A DNA stretch of 52,400 bases from an uncultured Erysipelotrichaceae bacterium (lineage in GTDB: Bacteria > Bacillota_I > Bacilli_A > RF39 > UBA660). Below, piece after piece: positions 16,839 to 26,307 of this stretch (within the stretch, counting starts at the first letter, position 1; each line of letters begins with the position of its first letter). Below the pieces are notes generated by a model. The model made no database searches. It saw nothing but the letters and a program-made list of their open reading frames with translations, and had not been told where the DNA came from. A program made the translations under genes and the position numbers. Location of the stretch: NCBI GenBank assembly GCA_902795975.1, contig CADBNE010000064.1:1-52400 (forward strand), read 5' to 3'.

Positions 16839-17963
16839 ATGAATAATAATTTAGTAGGAATAACAGTTTTAACTGGATATTTAGGTAGTGGTAAAACTAC
16901 TTTAATGAATCATATATTAAAAAATAATAAAGATAAACATATCGCACTTATAGTAAATGATATAGGTGAAGTAAATATTGATGAAGAATTAATTAAAGAT
17001 AGTGGATATATAAAGAAAGAAGATAAAGGAGATGTAGTACCTTTATCTAATGGATGTATATGTTGTACACTTAAAACAGATTTATTAGAACAATTAGATG
17101 AATTAATTAGTAGTGGTAAATTTGATTATATATTAATAGAAGCGAGTGGTATATGTGAACCACTTCCTATAGCTCAAACTATAGCAGTTATGAATGATTC
17201 AACTAGAATGTATGGTATACCTGATATATGTAGATTAGATAATGTAGTAACTGTAGTAGATGCACTTAGAATGTCTAATGAATTTAATTGTGGTAATGAC
17301 TTATTAAAAGAAAATCTAGATGAAGATGATATAGAAAATTTACTTATTGAACAAATAGAATTCTGTAATGTAATAGTACTTAATAAAGTATCAGAAGTAT
17401 CTAGTGATCAATTAAATAAAGTAAAAGGTATTATAAAAGCATTACAACCTAATGCTAAAATAATTGAAACAGATTATTGTAATGTTGATATAGATGAAAT
17501 GATAGATACTAATAATTTTAATTTAGAAGAAGCATCTATGTCAGCAGGATGGATTGAAGCATTTGAAAATCCAGAAGAACATGAAGATGGAGAAGCATTA
17601 GAATATGGTATAGATACTTTTGTATATACATCAAGAAAACCTATGGATTTAGATTCATTTAAATCTATAATAGATAAACATGATAAGAGTATTATTAGAA
17701 GTAAAGGATATTTATATTTAACTGAAAATAATGATAATTGTTATGTATTTGAAAAGAGTGGAAAGCAAAAAGTATTAACTGAAGTAGATAAATGGTTAGC
17801 AGCTATGGATGAAGAAACTAAGAATGCTATTTTAGCAGAAAATCCTGATATACAAGAAATATGGGATGAAGAAATAGGAGATAGAATGACTAAACTTGTA
17901 TTCATAGGTAAAGATATGGATAAAGATAGTATTATAGCTGATTTAAAATCATGTGAAAGATAG
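16839..17963 (+). CDS. COG0523 (CobW/YjiA/ZNG1-like) metal GTPase
   Basis: A 374-residue GTPase of the COG0523 group. It has Walker A GYLGSGKT near residue 12, the family-defining metal site GCICCTL (Cys73, Cys75, Cys76), Walker B in LIEASG, and a base-recognition motif NKVS instead of NKxD. The CobW C-terminal domain is present (about residues 255-370). Members insert or deliver Zn2+ or other metals to client proteins. Its acidic loop EENPEEHEDGEALEYG may add metal contacts. It is a single gene between terminators, 60 bases after the CDF operon, which makes a joint metal-homeostasis role plausible (inference). It could be annotated as ZigA/YciC-like, but no Zur box is visible. Confidence 0.88.
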   Translation: MNNNLVGITVLTGYLGSGKTTLMNHILKNNKDKHIALIVNDIGEVNIDEELIKDSGYIKKEDKGDVVPLSNGCICCTLKTDLLEQLDELISSGKFDYILIEASGICEPLPIAQTIAVMNDSTRMYGIPDICRLDNVVTVVDALRMSNEFNCGNDLLKENLDEDDIENLLIEQIEFCNVIVLNKVSEVSSDQLNKVKGIIKALQPNAKIIETDYCNVDIDEMIDTNNFNLEEASMSAGWIEAFENPEEHEDGEALEYGIDTFVYTSRKPMDLDSFKSIIDKHDKSIIRSKGYLYLTENNDNCYVFEKSGKQKVLTEVDKWLAAMDEETKNAILAENPDIQEIWDEEIGDRMTKLVFIGKDMDKDSIIADLKSCER

Positions 17964-17981
17964 ATAATTCTATCTTTTTTT
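17956..17981 (+). terminator. Terminator after the COG0523 gene, joined to a promoter
   Basis: AAAGATAGA-TAAT-TCTATCTTT hairpin and T run. TGTTATAAT (17981-17989) begins at the end of the T run and is an extended -10 for the next operon. Confidence 0.7.
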
Positions 17982-18005
17982 GTTATAATTATTCTAGGTG
18001 AGAAT

Positions 18006-18668
18006 ATGAAGAAGATACTTATAGTAGATGATGAAGATAAAATAAGAGAGTTAATTAGAGTTAACTTAGAAATAGTAGGATATAACTGTAATGAAGCTGA
18101 AGATGGTAATAAAGCACTAGATATAGTAGATAGCTTTAAACCTGATTTAGTATTATTAGATATAATGCTTCCAGGTAAAGATGGATTTGAATTAGTAGAT
18201 AGTTTTATAAAAAGAAATATACCTGTAATATTTTTAACTGCTAAAGATTCAACTATAGATAAAGTAAAAGGATTAAAATTAGGTGCTGAAGATTATATAA
18301 CTAAACCATTTGATCCAATGGAGTTGTTAGCACGTGTAGAAGTAGTACTTAGAAGAAGTAGTAAAACTAATGAAACATTTAAATATAAAAATTTAGAAAT
18401 AGATTTTAATGAAAGAACAGTATTAATGAATGGTAAAGAAGTAGAACTTACTACTAAAGAATTTGACTTATTAGAAGTATTAATTCGTAATAAGAATTTA
18501 GCACTATCACGTGAGAAATTACTTGAAATGGTATGGGGATATGAGTATCTAGGAGATACTAGAACTATAGATATACATATTACTAGATTAAGAAAAAAAT
18601 TAGATTTAGAAGATTCTATAATAACAGTATTTAAATATGGATATAGATTTAAAATGAAGGAAGATTAA
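18006..18668 (+). CDS. OmpR-family response regulator (second system)
   Basis: A 220-residue receiver plus winged-helix regulator. Phosphoacceptor Asp52 lies in LDIMLPGKDGFE; the Lys is in ITKPFDPMELLARVE. The DNA-binding domain has LTTKEFDLLEVLIRNKNLALSR and RTIDIHITRLRKKL. It is followed after four bases by its kinase. The 5632 regulator shares the architecture but is clearly different in sequence. The promoter is an extended TATAAT right behind the previous terminator. The two lipoprotein genes that follow are plausible targets. Confidence 0.93.
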   Translation: MKKILIVDDEDKIRELIRVNLEIVGYNCNEAEDGNKALDIVDSFKPDLVLLDIMLPGKDGFELVDSFIKRNIPVIFLTAKDSTIDKVKGLKLGAEDYITKPFDPMELLARVEVVLRRSSKTNETFKYKNLEIDFNERTVLMNGKEVELTTKEFDLLEVLIRNKNLALSREKLLEMVWGYEYLGDTRTIDIHITRLRKKLDLEDSIITVFKYGYRFKMKED

Positions 18669-18672
18669 TATT

Positions 18673-20043
18673 ATGAAATTATCGGGTAAAATATTTTTAG
18701 GAATAATAATACCATCTATGATTGTTATAGTTATTATATCGAGTTTATTGATAAATAGAAGTTTTAATAATAATTTGGATATACAAACTAAAGCCTATAC
18801 AGGAGAAATAGATAATTTAAAAGTAAGTATAAATAATACAATGGAAAAATATAATGGATATACATATGAAGAAGTACTATCTATTATAGGTTCATATAAT
18901 GAAAAGAATGGTAAATATTTATTACTATATAAAAATAGTGAATTAAAATATACTAATAATGATAAATTAAATAATTTAAATAAAATAATAGAAAATATAG
19001 ATGATGAAAGTTATAATTCATTAATAGAAAAAGTAGATAATAAATATTATTCTGCTTTAGCACTTAAATTAGATGATAATAATATATTAGTATATGCAAA
19101 AGATATTACAGATGTATATGATAGTAGAAGTAATATGATTAAACTATGTATAGTTTTATTAGGTATAACATTTTTAATAGTAATTTTTGCAGCATTCATT
19201 ATATCGAAAGCTTTAACTAGATCATTATTTAAAATGAAAAAAGAAATGTCTAAATTATCTAGTGGTAATTTTGATATTAATTTAAAAGAAGGTAAAGATG
19301 AAATAGGACAATTATCACGTGATTTTAATATAATGAGTCATGAATTGCAAAGAAGAAATGATGAATTAGTTTCTATGATAGATAGTAAACAATTATTTAT
19401 AGATAATTTATCACATGAAATGAATACACCATTAACTAGTATATATGGATATTCTAAATTATTAGAAAATGCAGAATTAAATGAAGAACAAAAAATAAAA
19501 TATTTACAATATATACAAAGTGAAACAAATAGGATATCTGATATGTATAAAAAGTTATTAGCTATATCATATAAATCTAACAATAACATTGATAAACAAA
19601 ATATTAAGTTAGAGGATATATTTAGTGAATTAAAAATAGAATTAGATTCTAAATTAAATAGTAAAAATATTAAGTTATTAATAGATAATAATATTAAAGA
19701 AATATATTGTGATAAGATGTTAGTTAGTTTAGCTATATCTAATTTAGTAAGAAATGCGATAGAAATATCAGAAGATAATTCTAATATTGAAATAAAAACA
19801 TATGAAGATAATAATAATAAATATATAGAAGTAATAGATTATGGTAAAGGTATAGAAGAAGAACAAATAAGTAAAATAGTAGAACCATTTTATAGGGTAG
19901 ATAAAGCTAGATCTAGAGCGCATGGTGGTGCAGGACTTGGGTTATCAATAGTTACTAAAGTAATGAATTTACATGATGGAAAACTAGATATTAAGTCAAA
20001 AATAGGTCATGGAAGTACATTTATTTTAATTTTTCCTAAATAA
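18673..20043 (+). CDS. Sensor histidine kinase (second system)
   Basis: A 456-residue membrane kinase with helices at about residues 7-27 and 158-180. They flank an extracellular sensor of about 130 residues rich in Asn/Lys. A HAMP region follows, then the dimerisation segment with His248 in LSHEMNTPLTSI and a HATPase domain with NLVRNAIEIS, DYGKGI and GGAGLGLSI. Its gene starts four bases after the regulator gene. The stimulus is unknown; the membrane lipoproteins directly downstream could belong to the same pathway. Confidence 0.93.
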   Translation: MKLSGKIFLGIIIPSMIVIVIISSLLINRSFNNNLDIQTKAYTGEIDNLKVSINNTMEKYNGYTYEEVLSIIGSYNEKNGKYLLLYKNSELKYTNNDKLNNLNKIIENIDDESYNSLIEKVDNKYYSALALKLDDNNILVYAKDITDVYDSRSNMIKLCIVLLGITFLIVIFAAFIISKALTRSLFKMKKEMSKLSSGNFDINLKEGKDEIGQLSRDFNIMSHELQRRNDELVSMIDSKQLFIDNLSHEMNTPLTSIYGYSKLLENAELNEEQKIKYLQYIQSETNRISDMYKKLLAISYKSNNNIDKQNIKLEDIFSELKIELDSKLNSKNIKLLIDNNIKEIYCDKMLVSLAISNLVRNAIEISEDNSNIEIKTYEDNNNKYIEVIDYGKGIEEEQISKIVEPFYRVDKARSRAHGGAGLGLSIVTKVMNLHDGKLDIKSKIGHGSTFILIFPK

Positions 20044-20123
20044 TTTACAACTTTGAAACAAAAATAATATTTTTATGAAAAAAGTGAGCACTAGAATTGT
20101 ATGTGTAAAGAGGAGGAAAAATT

Positions 20124-21278
20124 ATGAAAAATAAAATATTTAAAGTATGTGCCTTAGGGCTAGTAACAACTATGATAGTAACAGGATGTGGGAGTAAGGA
20201 AGGAAATGTAAAAAAAATTCAAAAGAATGAAGAGATATCTATTGAGGAGAAGGATACTGCTATAGTAGATGATAATAAATACTATGGATTAGAAGTATAT
20301 CAATTTACTAATAATACTCAATTAGAAGTACAATTTGCAGATAATAAGGATTCTATATTACAAGATATTGGAGTAACTAATATTGATGTATTAGAAAAGA
20401 GTAAAAATACTTATGAAGCAGTAGTATCTCTTGAGGATGAAGATAATAAAAAGGAATATGTATATGCATTATTAATGAAGAATGATACAGATTATATATT
20501 ATTATATAATAAATCAGAAAATAGTAATAAAGATGAAATTATTAAAGTAGGTAATGAATTAAAAGAAAAATTTAAAAATTCAAAAAATTATGTTACAACA
20601 TTTGATACATATGTTAAGGAAAATAGTTTAACAGTTGGTACTGTTTATGGTAATGATGGAATAGTAGCTTTAAAAAAATCAAAGATTGCTACTAACTATA
20701 AAGCTAAATCATATACTAATACAGATAAAAAAGTTAAAACAGTAAAATCAGTATTTTATTATTTATCTGATAGTACTTGTAAAGAATCTATTGAAGCTAG
20801 AACTGAAGATGGAGAATTAGTATGGTCATTAGATAATGGTAATTTACCTACACATATAGGTTTAATTGGCACAATTTCAAATCAAGTAGGAAATTATTAT
20901 TTATTAAGTACTAAAAATGGAGTAGAATGTCGTGATATTCAAACTGGAAAAGTATTATGGATTGATAATTTTAAAGAAGCAGTAATACATGTTTTACTAG
21001 AAATAAATGGTAAATTAATAGATTGCCAAGGAGAAAATGGTTCAAGTGCTATTGAAATAAAAGACCTTTCAACAGGTAAAACTATTTTCTATGAAGAAAA
21101 TATTAATAAATATATTACTGATAATGAAAATGGATATTCATATGTAGATGTATCTAAAAATGTAGTAAATGGATCTACTATTACTTTTGATGTACAAAAC
21201 GATATGACTGAATCTGTTAAAGTAGGTACATTATCATTTAATGCTGAAAATAAGTCATTTACATTTAATAAGCAATAA
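20124..21278 (+). CDS. Lipoprotein with PQQ-like repeat motifs (copy 1)
   Basis: A 384-residue lipoprotein with a signal sequence ending in the lipobox MIVTGCGS (Cys22). It then has the charged segment SKEGNVKKIQKNEE shared with the next gene, an Asn/Lys-rich middle, and near residues 220-290 two beta-propeller-type strands resembling PQQ repeats (ARTEDGELVWSLDNG and CRDIQTGKVLWIDNF). It is likely attached to the outer leaflet of the membrane. It follows the kinase gene by 80 bases with a strong AGGAGG and might be a target of that two-component system. The next gene is a shorter paralogue. Confidence 0.8.
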   Translation: MKNKIFKVCALGLVTTMIVTGCGSKEGNVKKIQKNEEISIEEKDTAIVDDNKYYGLEVYQFTNNTQLEVQFADNKDSILQDIGVTNIDVLEKSKNTYEAVVSLEDEDNKKEYVYALLMKNDTDYILLYNKSENSNKDEIIKVGNELKEKFKNSKNYVTTFDTYVKENSLTVGTVYGNDGIVALKKSKIATNYKAKSYTNTDKKVKTVKSVFYYLSDSTCKESIEARTEDGELVWSLDNGNLPTHIGLIGTISNQVGNYYLLSTKNGVECRDIQTGKVLWIDNFKEAVIHVLLEINGKLIDCQGENGSSAIEIKDLSTGKTIFYEENINKYITDNENGYSYVDVSKNVVNGSTITFDVQNDMTESVKVGTLSFNAENKSFTFNKQ

Positions 21279-21293
21279 AATAGAGGGATTATT

Positions 21294-22025
21294 ATGAAAT
21301 TTAATTTTTATAAGTTATTTAGTGTTTGTATAGTAGCGCTAATATTTATAACTGGATGTCAATCTAAAGAAGGCAAAGTAAATAAAATACAAAAACAAGA
21401 TGAATTAGAGAAAGAAGAAGTATCTAATGCTACAGATAAAAATATAGTATATCAATATGAAAAAGATATATCTGTAGAAAAGGTATCATTAGATAAAATA
21501 GAATTATCAGATGGTAAATTAAAAATACTAATGGTAGCTAAATCAAATGATAATAAAAAAGTGTGGACATTAGATTTAGGAATATCTGATAAAAAAGAAA
21601 CATATTTAGAAAATTCAATTGTTTTACTTGGAAAAAAATATGCTTATGTAGCATATGGAAATACTATAGAGGCAAGAGATATAAATAATGGTAAATTAAT
21701 TTGGAATAATTCAAAAGAAACATGGTCTGATTTTAAAAAAATAGTAGAAACAGATAATGGAGTATACTTAATTACTGAAGGATTAGAAAATAATTATATT
21801 ATCATTAAGCATAGCTTTGATGGAAAATATAATGATTTAAGTGATATAAGTTTTTCTAAATTAGTAGAAAATAAGTATTTTATTACAAATTTAGATTCTA
21901 TTACTTCAGTGGGAGAAAATATTAGTATAAATGTATATGAAAATTCAAAATCTTCTAATATAGTAGGTAAAGTAATAATTGATACTAATACAGGTAAAAG
22001 TAATTTTGTAAAAATAAATGAATAA
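21294..22025 (+). CDS. Lipoprotein with PQQ-like repeat motifs (copy 2)
   Basis: A 243-residue paralogue of the preceding lipoprotein. The signal peptide ends in FITGCQS (Cys22) and is followed by KEGKVNKIQKQDELEKEE, almost as in copy 1. It lacks the first extracellular region of copy 1 (about residues 60-200) but keeps the propeller-like block IEARDINNGKLIWNN. The pair lies 15 bases apart and appears to be a tandem duplication with an internal deletion in one copy. A bidirectional terminator follows. Confidence 0.8.
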   Translation: MKFNFYKLFSVCIVALIFITGCQSKEGKVNKIQKQDELEKEEVSNATDKNIVYQYEKDISVEKVSLDKIELSDGKLKILMVAKSNDNKKVWTLDLGISDKKETYLENSIVLLGKKYAYVAYGNTIEARDINNGKLIWNNSKETWSDFKKIVETDNGVYLITEGLENNYIIIKHSFDGKYNDLSDISFSKLVENKYFITNLDSITSVGENISINVYENSKSSNIVGKVIIDTNTGKSNFVKINE

Positions 22026-22037
22026 TAGTAAAAAAAT

Positions 22038-22064
22038 AAAAGCAAGATTTAATCTTGCTTTTTT
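22038..22064. terminator. Bidirectional terminator between convergent genes
   Basis: AAAAGCAAGATTTAATCTTGC-type hairpin with A and T flanks, serving the lipoprotein operon and the minus-strand gene that ends at 22049. Confidence 0.75.
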
Positions 22065-22597
22065 AGTTTATCTATAATAAATATGTCTAATGGAAAGATA
22101 ATTATAGGAAGGAATGTTGATACATATCTTAATATATTTAATATAATATTTTTTATATAAAATTTAGTTACAAATCCATAAAAACTTAAATATCCAAACA
22201 TCATACCACTATATAATAATATAATAAATATAAATAATATAATATATTTAAATTTATTATTAAATAGTTTAATATATATTTTCTTAGTTATATAGTAAAA
22301 AGATATATTAAGTATCATATTAAATATTAAACCTAATAATATTTGGATAGAACTAGTAGTTACATGAGTAATAGTTATTTTATCATGTAAATCTTTATAT
22401 GATACTATTTTAGAATCTAAATTATAAAAGTAATAGTTAAGTATTAATAATATAAAATATACTATAATTATTACTAGATATGAGGATAAATATTTAAATA
22501 CATGAGTATTATCAGTATTATATTTTTTTCTTATGAAAAAAATAGATGTAATAATACTTATTAAAAAATAAAAAATAGACATAATAATTATGAACAT
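22049..22597 (-). CDS. Hypothetical four- or five-helix membrane protein
   Basis: A 182-residue protein with hydrophobic segments at about residues 1-22, 34-56, 83-107, 117-137 and 150-176. The loops are rich in Lys and Asn. It has no recognisable motif and no close neighbour on its strand. The short gap to the M32 gene on the other strand must hold both promoters. It looks like a small membrane protein of unknown role; I could not assign a family. Confidence 0.55.
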   Translation of the reverse strand: MFIIIMSIFYFLISIITSIFFIRKKYNTDNTHVFKYLSSYLVIIIVYFILLILNYYFYNLDSKIVSYKDLHDKITITHVTTSSIQILLGLIFNMILNISFYYITKKIYIKLFNNKFKYIILFIFIILLYSGMMFGYLSFYGFVTKFYIKNIILNILRYVSTFLPIIIFPLDIFIIDKLKKQD

Positions 22598-22655
22598 GCT
22601 ATCACCAATATAATTATAACATATTTTATGATATAATTTTGTATAGGAGGTTAAT

Positions 22656-24107
22656 ATGATAGAAAAGTTAAAAGAATATAATGAAATGTTGTATAAAAAA
22701 CAATATATTATAAATTTATTACATTGGGAATTAATGATTGAAATATCACCAAAGGGTACTGATTACCTAATTGATATAATTAATGAACAACAAGTAGAAT
22801 TATTTAAATTAGCTACAAGTAGTGAATATAAAAAATTATTAATTGATTATATTAATGATCCAGAAAGTGATATAAATAGTGATTATTATAGAATACAAAA
22901 GAATAATTATGATTATTTAATTAAAAATGAAAGAATTCCAGAAGATTTTTTAAGAAGATATAATGAAGTATGTTCAAAAGCTAATAAAGTATGGGAACGT
23001 GCTAAAGCTAATAATGATTATGAATTATATAAGCCATATCTTAAAGAAGTAATAGAAGTAACTAAAGAATATTATAGTTATTTAGAACCAGATATGAATT
23101 TATATGATGCTATGTTAAATGTACATGAAAGAGGTATGACTCAAGATGTATTAGATAATTTATTTGAAGAATTAAAAGTAGAATTAATACCATTAATACA
23201 AAGAGTAAAAAATGATAATTTAGTAAAAACTACATATATAAAGAAATATAGTAGAGATGAATTAATGGAATGTGCTAAATTTTTACTTGAGTATATTGGA
23301 TTTGATATGGAAAGAGGTAGTCTTGGTATATATCCACATGGATTTATGGAAAAGATGTCTAATAATGATATTCGTATAGCATTCTCTCATACAGATAATC
23401 CTATATCATTTGTATCTACTATAATACATGAAGGTGGACATGGTATATTTGAGCAAAATATGGCTAGTGATATATCTAAAGAAAATATAGATTTATTCGC
23501 ATTACATGAAAGTCAATCTAGATTTTATGAAAATATATTAGGAAGAAATATTAACTTTTGGAAACCTATATATGATAAGATAAAAGATATATTAAAATTA
23601 GATTTAACTATAGATGAATTTGTAAAAGATTTAAACTATGTAGTACCTAGTTTAATAAGAACAGAAGCAGATGAATTAACTTATTGTTTACATATAATAA
23701 TTAGATATGAAATAGAAAAAGAAATATTTAATAATAATGTTAGTATAGATGAATTACCTAGTATGTGGAATAAGAAGATGAAAGAATATTTAGGTGTAGA
23801 TGTTATAGAAGATAGTGATGGATTAATGCAAGATATGCATTGGTCAGAAGGTGCATTTGGATATTTTCCTTCATACTTAATTGGTAATATATATGATGGT
23901 ATGTATATAAATGCTATTGAAAAAGATTTAGGTAGTATTGATGAAATATTAACAAGTGGTAATATAAAAGATATTACCAAGTATTTAAATGAAAATATAC
24001 ATATACATGGAAGTAGTTATAATGGTAAAGAAGTAATTAAAAGATTAACTAATAGTGAAATATCAGTTAAACCATTAATTAATTATTTTAAGAATAAATA
24101 TGAATAG
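22656..24107 (+). CDS. M32 family metallocarboxypeptidase
   Basis: A 483-residue protein of the thermostable carboxypeptidase 1 (Taq) family. The zinc motif HEGGH is at residues 258-262 in IIHEGGHGIFEQN, followed by ALHESQSRFYENILGR with the third zinc ligand Glu. The family blocks RTEADELTY, HWSEGAFGYFPSY and IYDGMYINAI are all present, and the length fits (about 500). It cleaves C-terminal residues from peptides in the cytoplasm. It is preceded by AGGAGGTTAAT. The first zinc-ribbon gene starts nine bases after its stop. Confidence 0.95.
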   Translation: MIEKLKEYNEMLYKKQYIINLLHWELMIEISPKGTDYLIDIINEQQVELFKLATSSEYKKLLIDYINDPESDINSDYYRIQKNNYDYLIKNERIPEDFLRRYNEVCSKANKVWERAKANNDYELYKPYLKEVIEVTKEYYSYLEPDMNLYDAMLNVHERGMTQDVLDNLFEELKVELIPLIQRVKNDNLVKTTYIKKYSRDELMECAKFLLEYIGFDMERGSLGIYPHGFMEKMSNNDIRIAFSHTDNPISFVSTIIHEGGHGIFEQNMASDISKENIDLFALHESQSRFYENILGRNINFWKPIYDKIKDILKLDLTIDEFVKDLNYVVPSLIRTEADELTYCLHIIIRYEIEKEIFNNNVSIDELPSMWNKKMKEYLGVDVIEDSDGLMQDMHWSEGAFGYFPSYLIGNIYDGMYINAIEKDLGSIDEILTSGNIKDITKYLNENIHIHGSSYNGKEVIKRLTNSEISVKPLINYFKNKYE

Positions 24108-24115
24108 AGGTAAAT

Positions 24116-24481
24116 ATGAACTGTAGTAGATGTGGTGCAACAAATCAAATGGGTGCTTTTTGTAGTAATTGTGGTAATCAAATAAATAATAATCAAATAG
24201 GAAGTATTACTATACAAAGAAAGAAACAATTTGGTGGTATATTTCCTTTTGATGTAAAAGTAGATAATGTATTTCTAGGACAAATAAATAATGGAGAAAC
24301 AAAAACATTTCCATTATATTATGGAGAACATGTATTAGCCATATTTTGTGGATGTGATTCTGGTACTATAGGAGTATTAATTAATGATAATCAAAAACAT
24401 ATTAATTATTTAGCATATAGTAAATGTGGAATGGATGTTTCTAAAAGAGTTAAAATAGATGTAATTAGTTTTAGTAAGTAG
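24116..24481 (+). CDS. Zinc-ribbon protein (copy 1)
   Basis: A 121-residue protein with an N-terminal double-knuckle zinc ribbon: CSRCG at 3-7 and CSNCG at 17-21. It continues with a beta-rich domain of about 90 residues (IGSITIQRKKQFGG and VDNVFLGQINNGETKTFPLYYG). The beta part resembles small DUF2846-like or PEGA-like modules found behind zinc ribbons in Firmicutes. The next gene is a paralogue eight bases downstream, and the M32 gene ends nine bases upstream. Function unknown; cytoplasmic by the lack of a signal sequence. Confidence 0.75.
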   Translation: MNCSRCGATNQMGAFCSNCGNQINNNQIGSITIQRKKQFGGIFPFDVKVDNVFLGQINNGETKTFPLYYGEHVLAIFCGCDSGTIGVLINDNQKHINYLAYSKCGMDVSKRVKIDVISFSK

Positions 24482-24488
24482 GTGAATT

Positions 24489-24884
24489 ATGAATTGTAGT
24501 AGATGTGGAGCAAGTAATCAAGTAGGAGCTTTTTGTAGTAATTGTGGAGCACCTATATCAAATTATCAAGTACCACAAAATAATAATTTAAATGATAATG
24601 TAGGTAGTATAACATTTATAAGAGGAAAAAGAGTAGTAGGATGTGCTATGCCAATAGATATATTTATTGATGGATATTTAATGGGTAGTATACCAAATAA
24701 TAGTACAAAACAATTTTATGTATATTATGGTACTCATACATTAAGTGCTAAATCTGGTTTTAATCAAACTAATTTAACATTTACAGTAAATGAGAACCAA
24801 AAAAACTTAGTATTTGATGCCAATTTAAAAATGGGATTAATGTCTCCTAATATAGAAATAATTTTTAAACAATATTACAATTAA
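24489..24884 (+). CDS. Zinc-ribbon protein (copy 2)
   Basis: A 131-residue paralogue of the preceding gene: CSRCGASNQVGAFCSNCG, then a Pro/Asn-rich linker and the same beta-type domain (VGSITFIRGKR, IFIDGYLMGSIPNNSTKQFYV, YYGTHTL). The linker is longer than in copy 1. It is cotranscribed with the M32 gene and the first copy. It represents a recent tandem duplication. The beta part could bind the membrane or another protein, but no evidence for either is visible. Confidence 0.75.
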   Translation: MNCSRCGASNQVGAFCSNCGAPISNYQVPQNNNLNDNVGSITFIRGKRVVGCAMPIDIFIDGYLMGSIPNNSTKQFYVYYGTHTLSAKSGFNQTNLTFTVNENQKNLVFDANLKMGLMSPNIEIIFKQYYN

Positions 24885-24943
24885 TATAGAAATATTTGTA
24901 AATATTTGATATAATAATTATTAGTAAGATAGGAGGTATATAT

Positions 24944-25459
24944 ATGGATTCAATAAAAAGTGCTAAAAGCCTATTGATGGTTGGATTAGTTGCCATAACA
25001 TTACTTTTATCTGTAGGTTATTCAACTATTTCACAAGATGTTCGTGAAATAATTGATACACCAACTGAAAAAGAATCAGCATTAAGACAAGATGTAAAAG
25101 TAGTAAAAATAGAACCAGTAAAGGTTATTGGCCTTGCTACAGCAGGTATTCCATCATTTAGTGATAATTCTGCTACATTTGATGCAAGTTTAATGAAATC
25201 AGGAGATACAGTAGTATATGAAGTTACATTAAAAAATACTAGTAGTAAAGTAGCTAAATTACTTAATGTATCAATTGATGAGCAAGTTGATGGATCTCCA
25301 GCCGTAAAATATGATTTTAAATCTCCATCAGAAGTTTTAGAACCAGGTGCATATACTACAGTTACTGTAACTGCTACATATGATGATACATATTTAGATA
25401 CACCAGTTGTAACTTCTAAAATTGCTACAATATTATACGAATATTCTATAGAAGAATAA
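24944..25459 (+). CDS. Anchored secreted beta-sandwich protein
   Basis: A 171-residue protein. Residues 10-27 form a signal or anchor helix (LLMVGLVAITLLLSVGYS). The mature part is a probable immunoglobulin-like or CARDB/DUF11-like beta-sandwich: FDASLMKSGDTVVYEVTLKNTSSKVAKLLNVSI-type strands and a Thr-rich strand near VTVTATYDDTY. The protein resembles small TasA/SipW-dependent proteins in its layout, but no SipW-like peptidase is nearby. A good ribosome binding site (TAGGAGGTATAT) and a TATAAT precede it, and a terminator follows. Function unknown. Confidence 0.65.
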   Translation: MDSIKSAKSLLMVGLVAITLLLSVGYSTISQDVREIIDTPTEKESALRQDVKVVKIEPVKVIGLATAGIPSFSDNSATFDASLMKSGDTVVYEVTLKNTSSKVAKLLNVSIDEQVDGSPAVKYDFKSPSEVLEPGAYTTVTVTATYDDTYLDTPVVTSKIATILYEYSIEE

Positions 25460-25482
25460 TTTTTGTGATTATTCTTTTTTTT
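25454..25482 (+). terminator. Terminator of the secreted beta-sandwich gene
   Basis: GAATAAT / ATTATTC stem with eight Ts, overlapping the stop codon. Confidence 0.75.
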
Positions 25483-25524
25483 GAATAAAAATAAGTGATA
25501 TAATACTACATAAAGGAGGAACAT

Positions 25525-26229
25525 ATGAAAAAATATAATAGAGTATTACTTAAACTTAGTGGAGAATCTTTAGCAGGTTCTAAAGGAATGGGAATAGATT
25601 TTGAAAAAGTATTAGAAATTTGTTCTGAAATAAAAGAAGTATTAGAAAAGACAAAAGTAGAGATTGCTATTGTTGTAGGTGGTGGAAACTTTTGGAGAGG
25701 ACGTTCTAATCAACAAATGGATAGATGTACATCAGATCATATAGGTATGTTAGGTACTACTATGAATGCTTTAGCTATAGGTGATGCATTTAAACAATTA
25801 GGAGTAGAAGCAAGAGTACAAACAGGTATAGAAATGAGACAAATAGCAGAGTTTTATATACGTAAAAGAGCAGATAGACATATGGAAAAGGGAAGAGTAG
25901 TTATATTTGGATGTGGTACTGGTAATCCATTCTTCTCAACTGATACTGCAGCAGCACTAAGAGCAGCAGAAATAAATGCTGATATAGTACTTAAAGCTAC
26001 TAATGTAGATGGTATATATGATAGTGATCCTAAAAAGAATAAAGATGCTAAAATGATTAAAGAAATAGCATACATAGATGTTTTAAATAAGAAATTAAAT
26101 GTAATGGATTCAACAGCAACTACTTTATGTATGGATAATAATTTACCAATAATTGTATATAATATGCATGTACATGGTAATTTGCAAAAAATAATAGAAG
26201 GAAAAAAAGTAGGAACTTTAGTAAATTAA
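25525..26229 (+). CDS. pyrH: UMP kinase
   Basis: A 234-residue hexameric UMP kinase of the amino-acid-kinase fold. Motifs: RVLLKLSGESLAG at the N-terminus, VVGGGNFWRGR, TMNALAIGDA, CGTGNPFFSTDTAAALRA (phosphate binding) and TNVDGIYDSDPKKNKDAKM. It phosphorylates UMP to UDP with ATP and feeds RNA and sugar-nucleotide synthesis. In most Firmicutes pyrH is next to tsf and frr; here neither neighbours it. It has its own extended -10 (TGATATAAT, TATAAT at 25499-25504) and a terminator directly after. It is a complete housekeeping gene. Confidence 0.97.
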   Translation: MKKYNRVLLKLSGESLAGSKGMGIDFEKVLEICSEIKEVLEKTKVEIAIVVGGGNFWRGRSNQQMDRCTSDHIGMLGTTMNALAIGDAFKQLGVEARVQTGIEMRQIAEFYIRKRADRHMEKGRVVIFGCGTGNPFFSTDTAAALRAAEINADIVLKATNVDGIYDSDPKKNKDAKMIKEIAYIDVLNKKLNVMDSTATTLCMDNNLPIIVYNMHVHGNLQKIIEGKKVGTLVN

Positions 26230-26233
26230 TTGA

Positions 26234-26260
26234 AAAAGGTGATTTTAATCATCTTTTTTT
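26234..26260 (+). terminator. pyrH terminator, joined to the next promoter
   Basis: Hairpin between AAGGTGATT and AATCATCTT with a T tract. ATGTTATAAT (26261-26270) begins right after the tract and is an extended -10 for the following gene. Confidence 0.7.
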
Positions 26261-26307
26261 ATGTTATAATTAATATAGTTATTAAAGAAATACAAAGGTG
26301 ATTTTTT

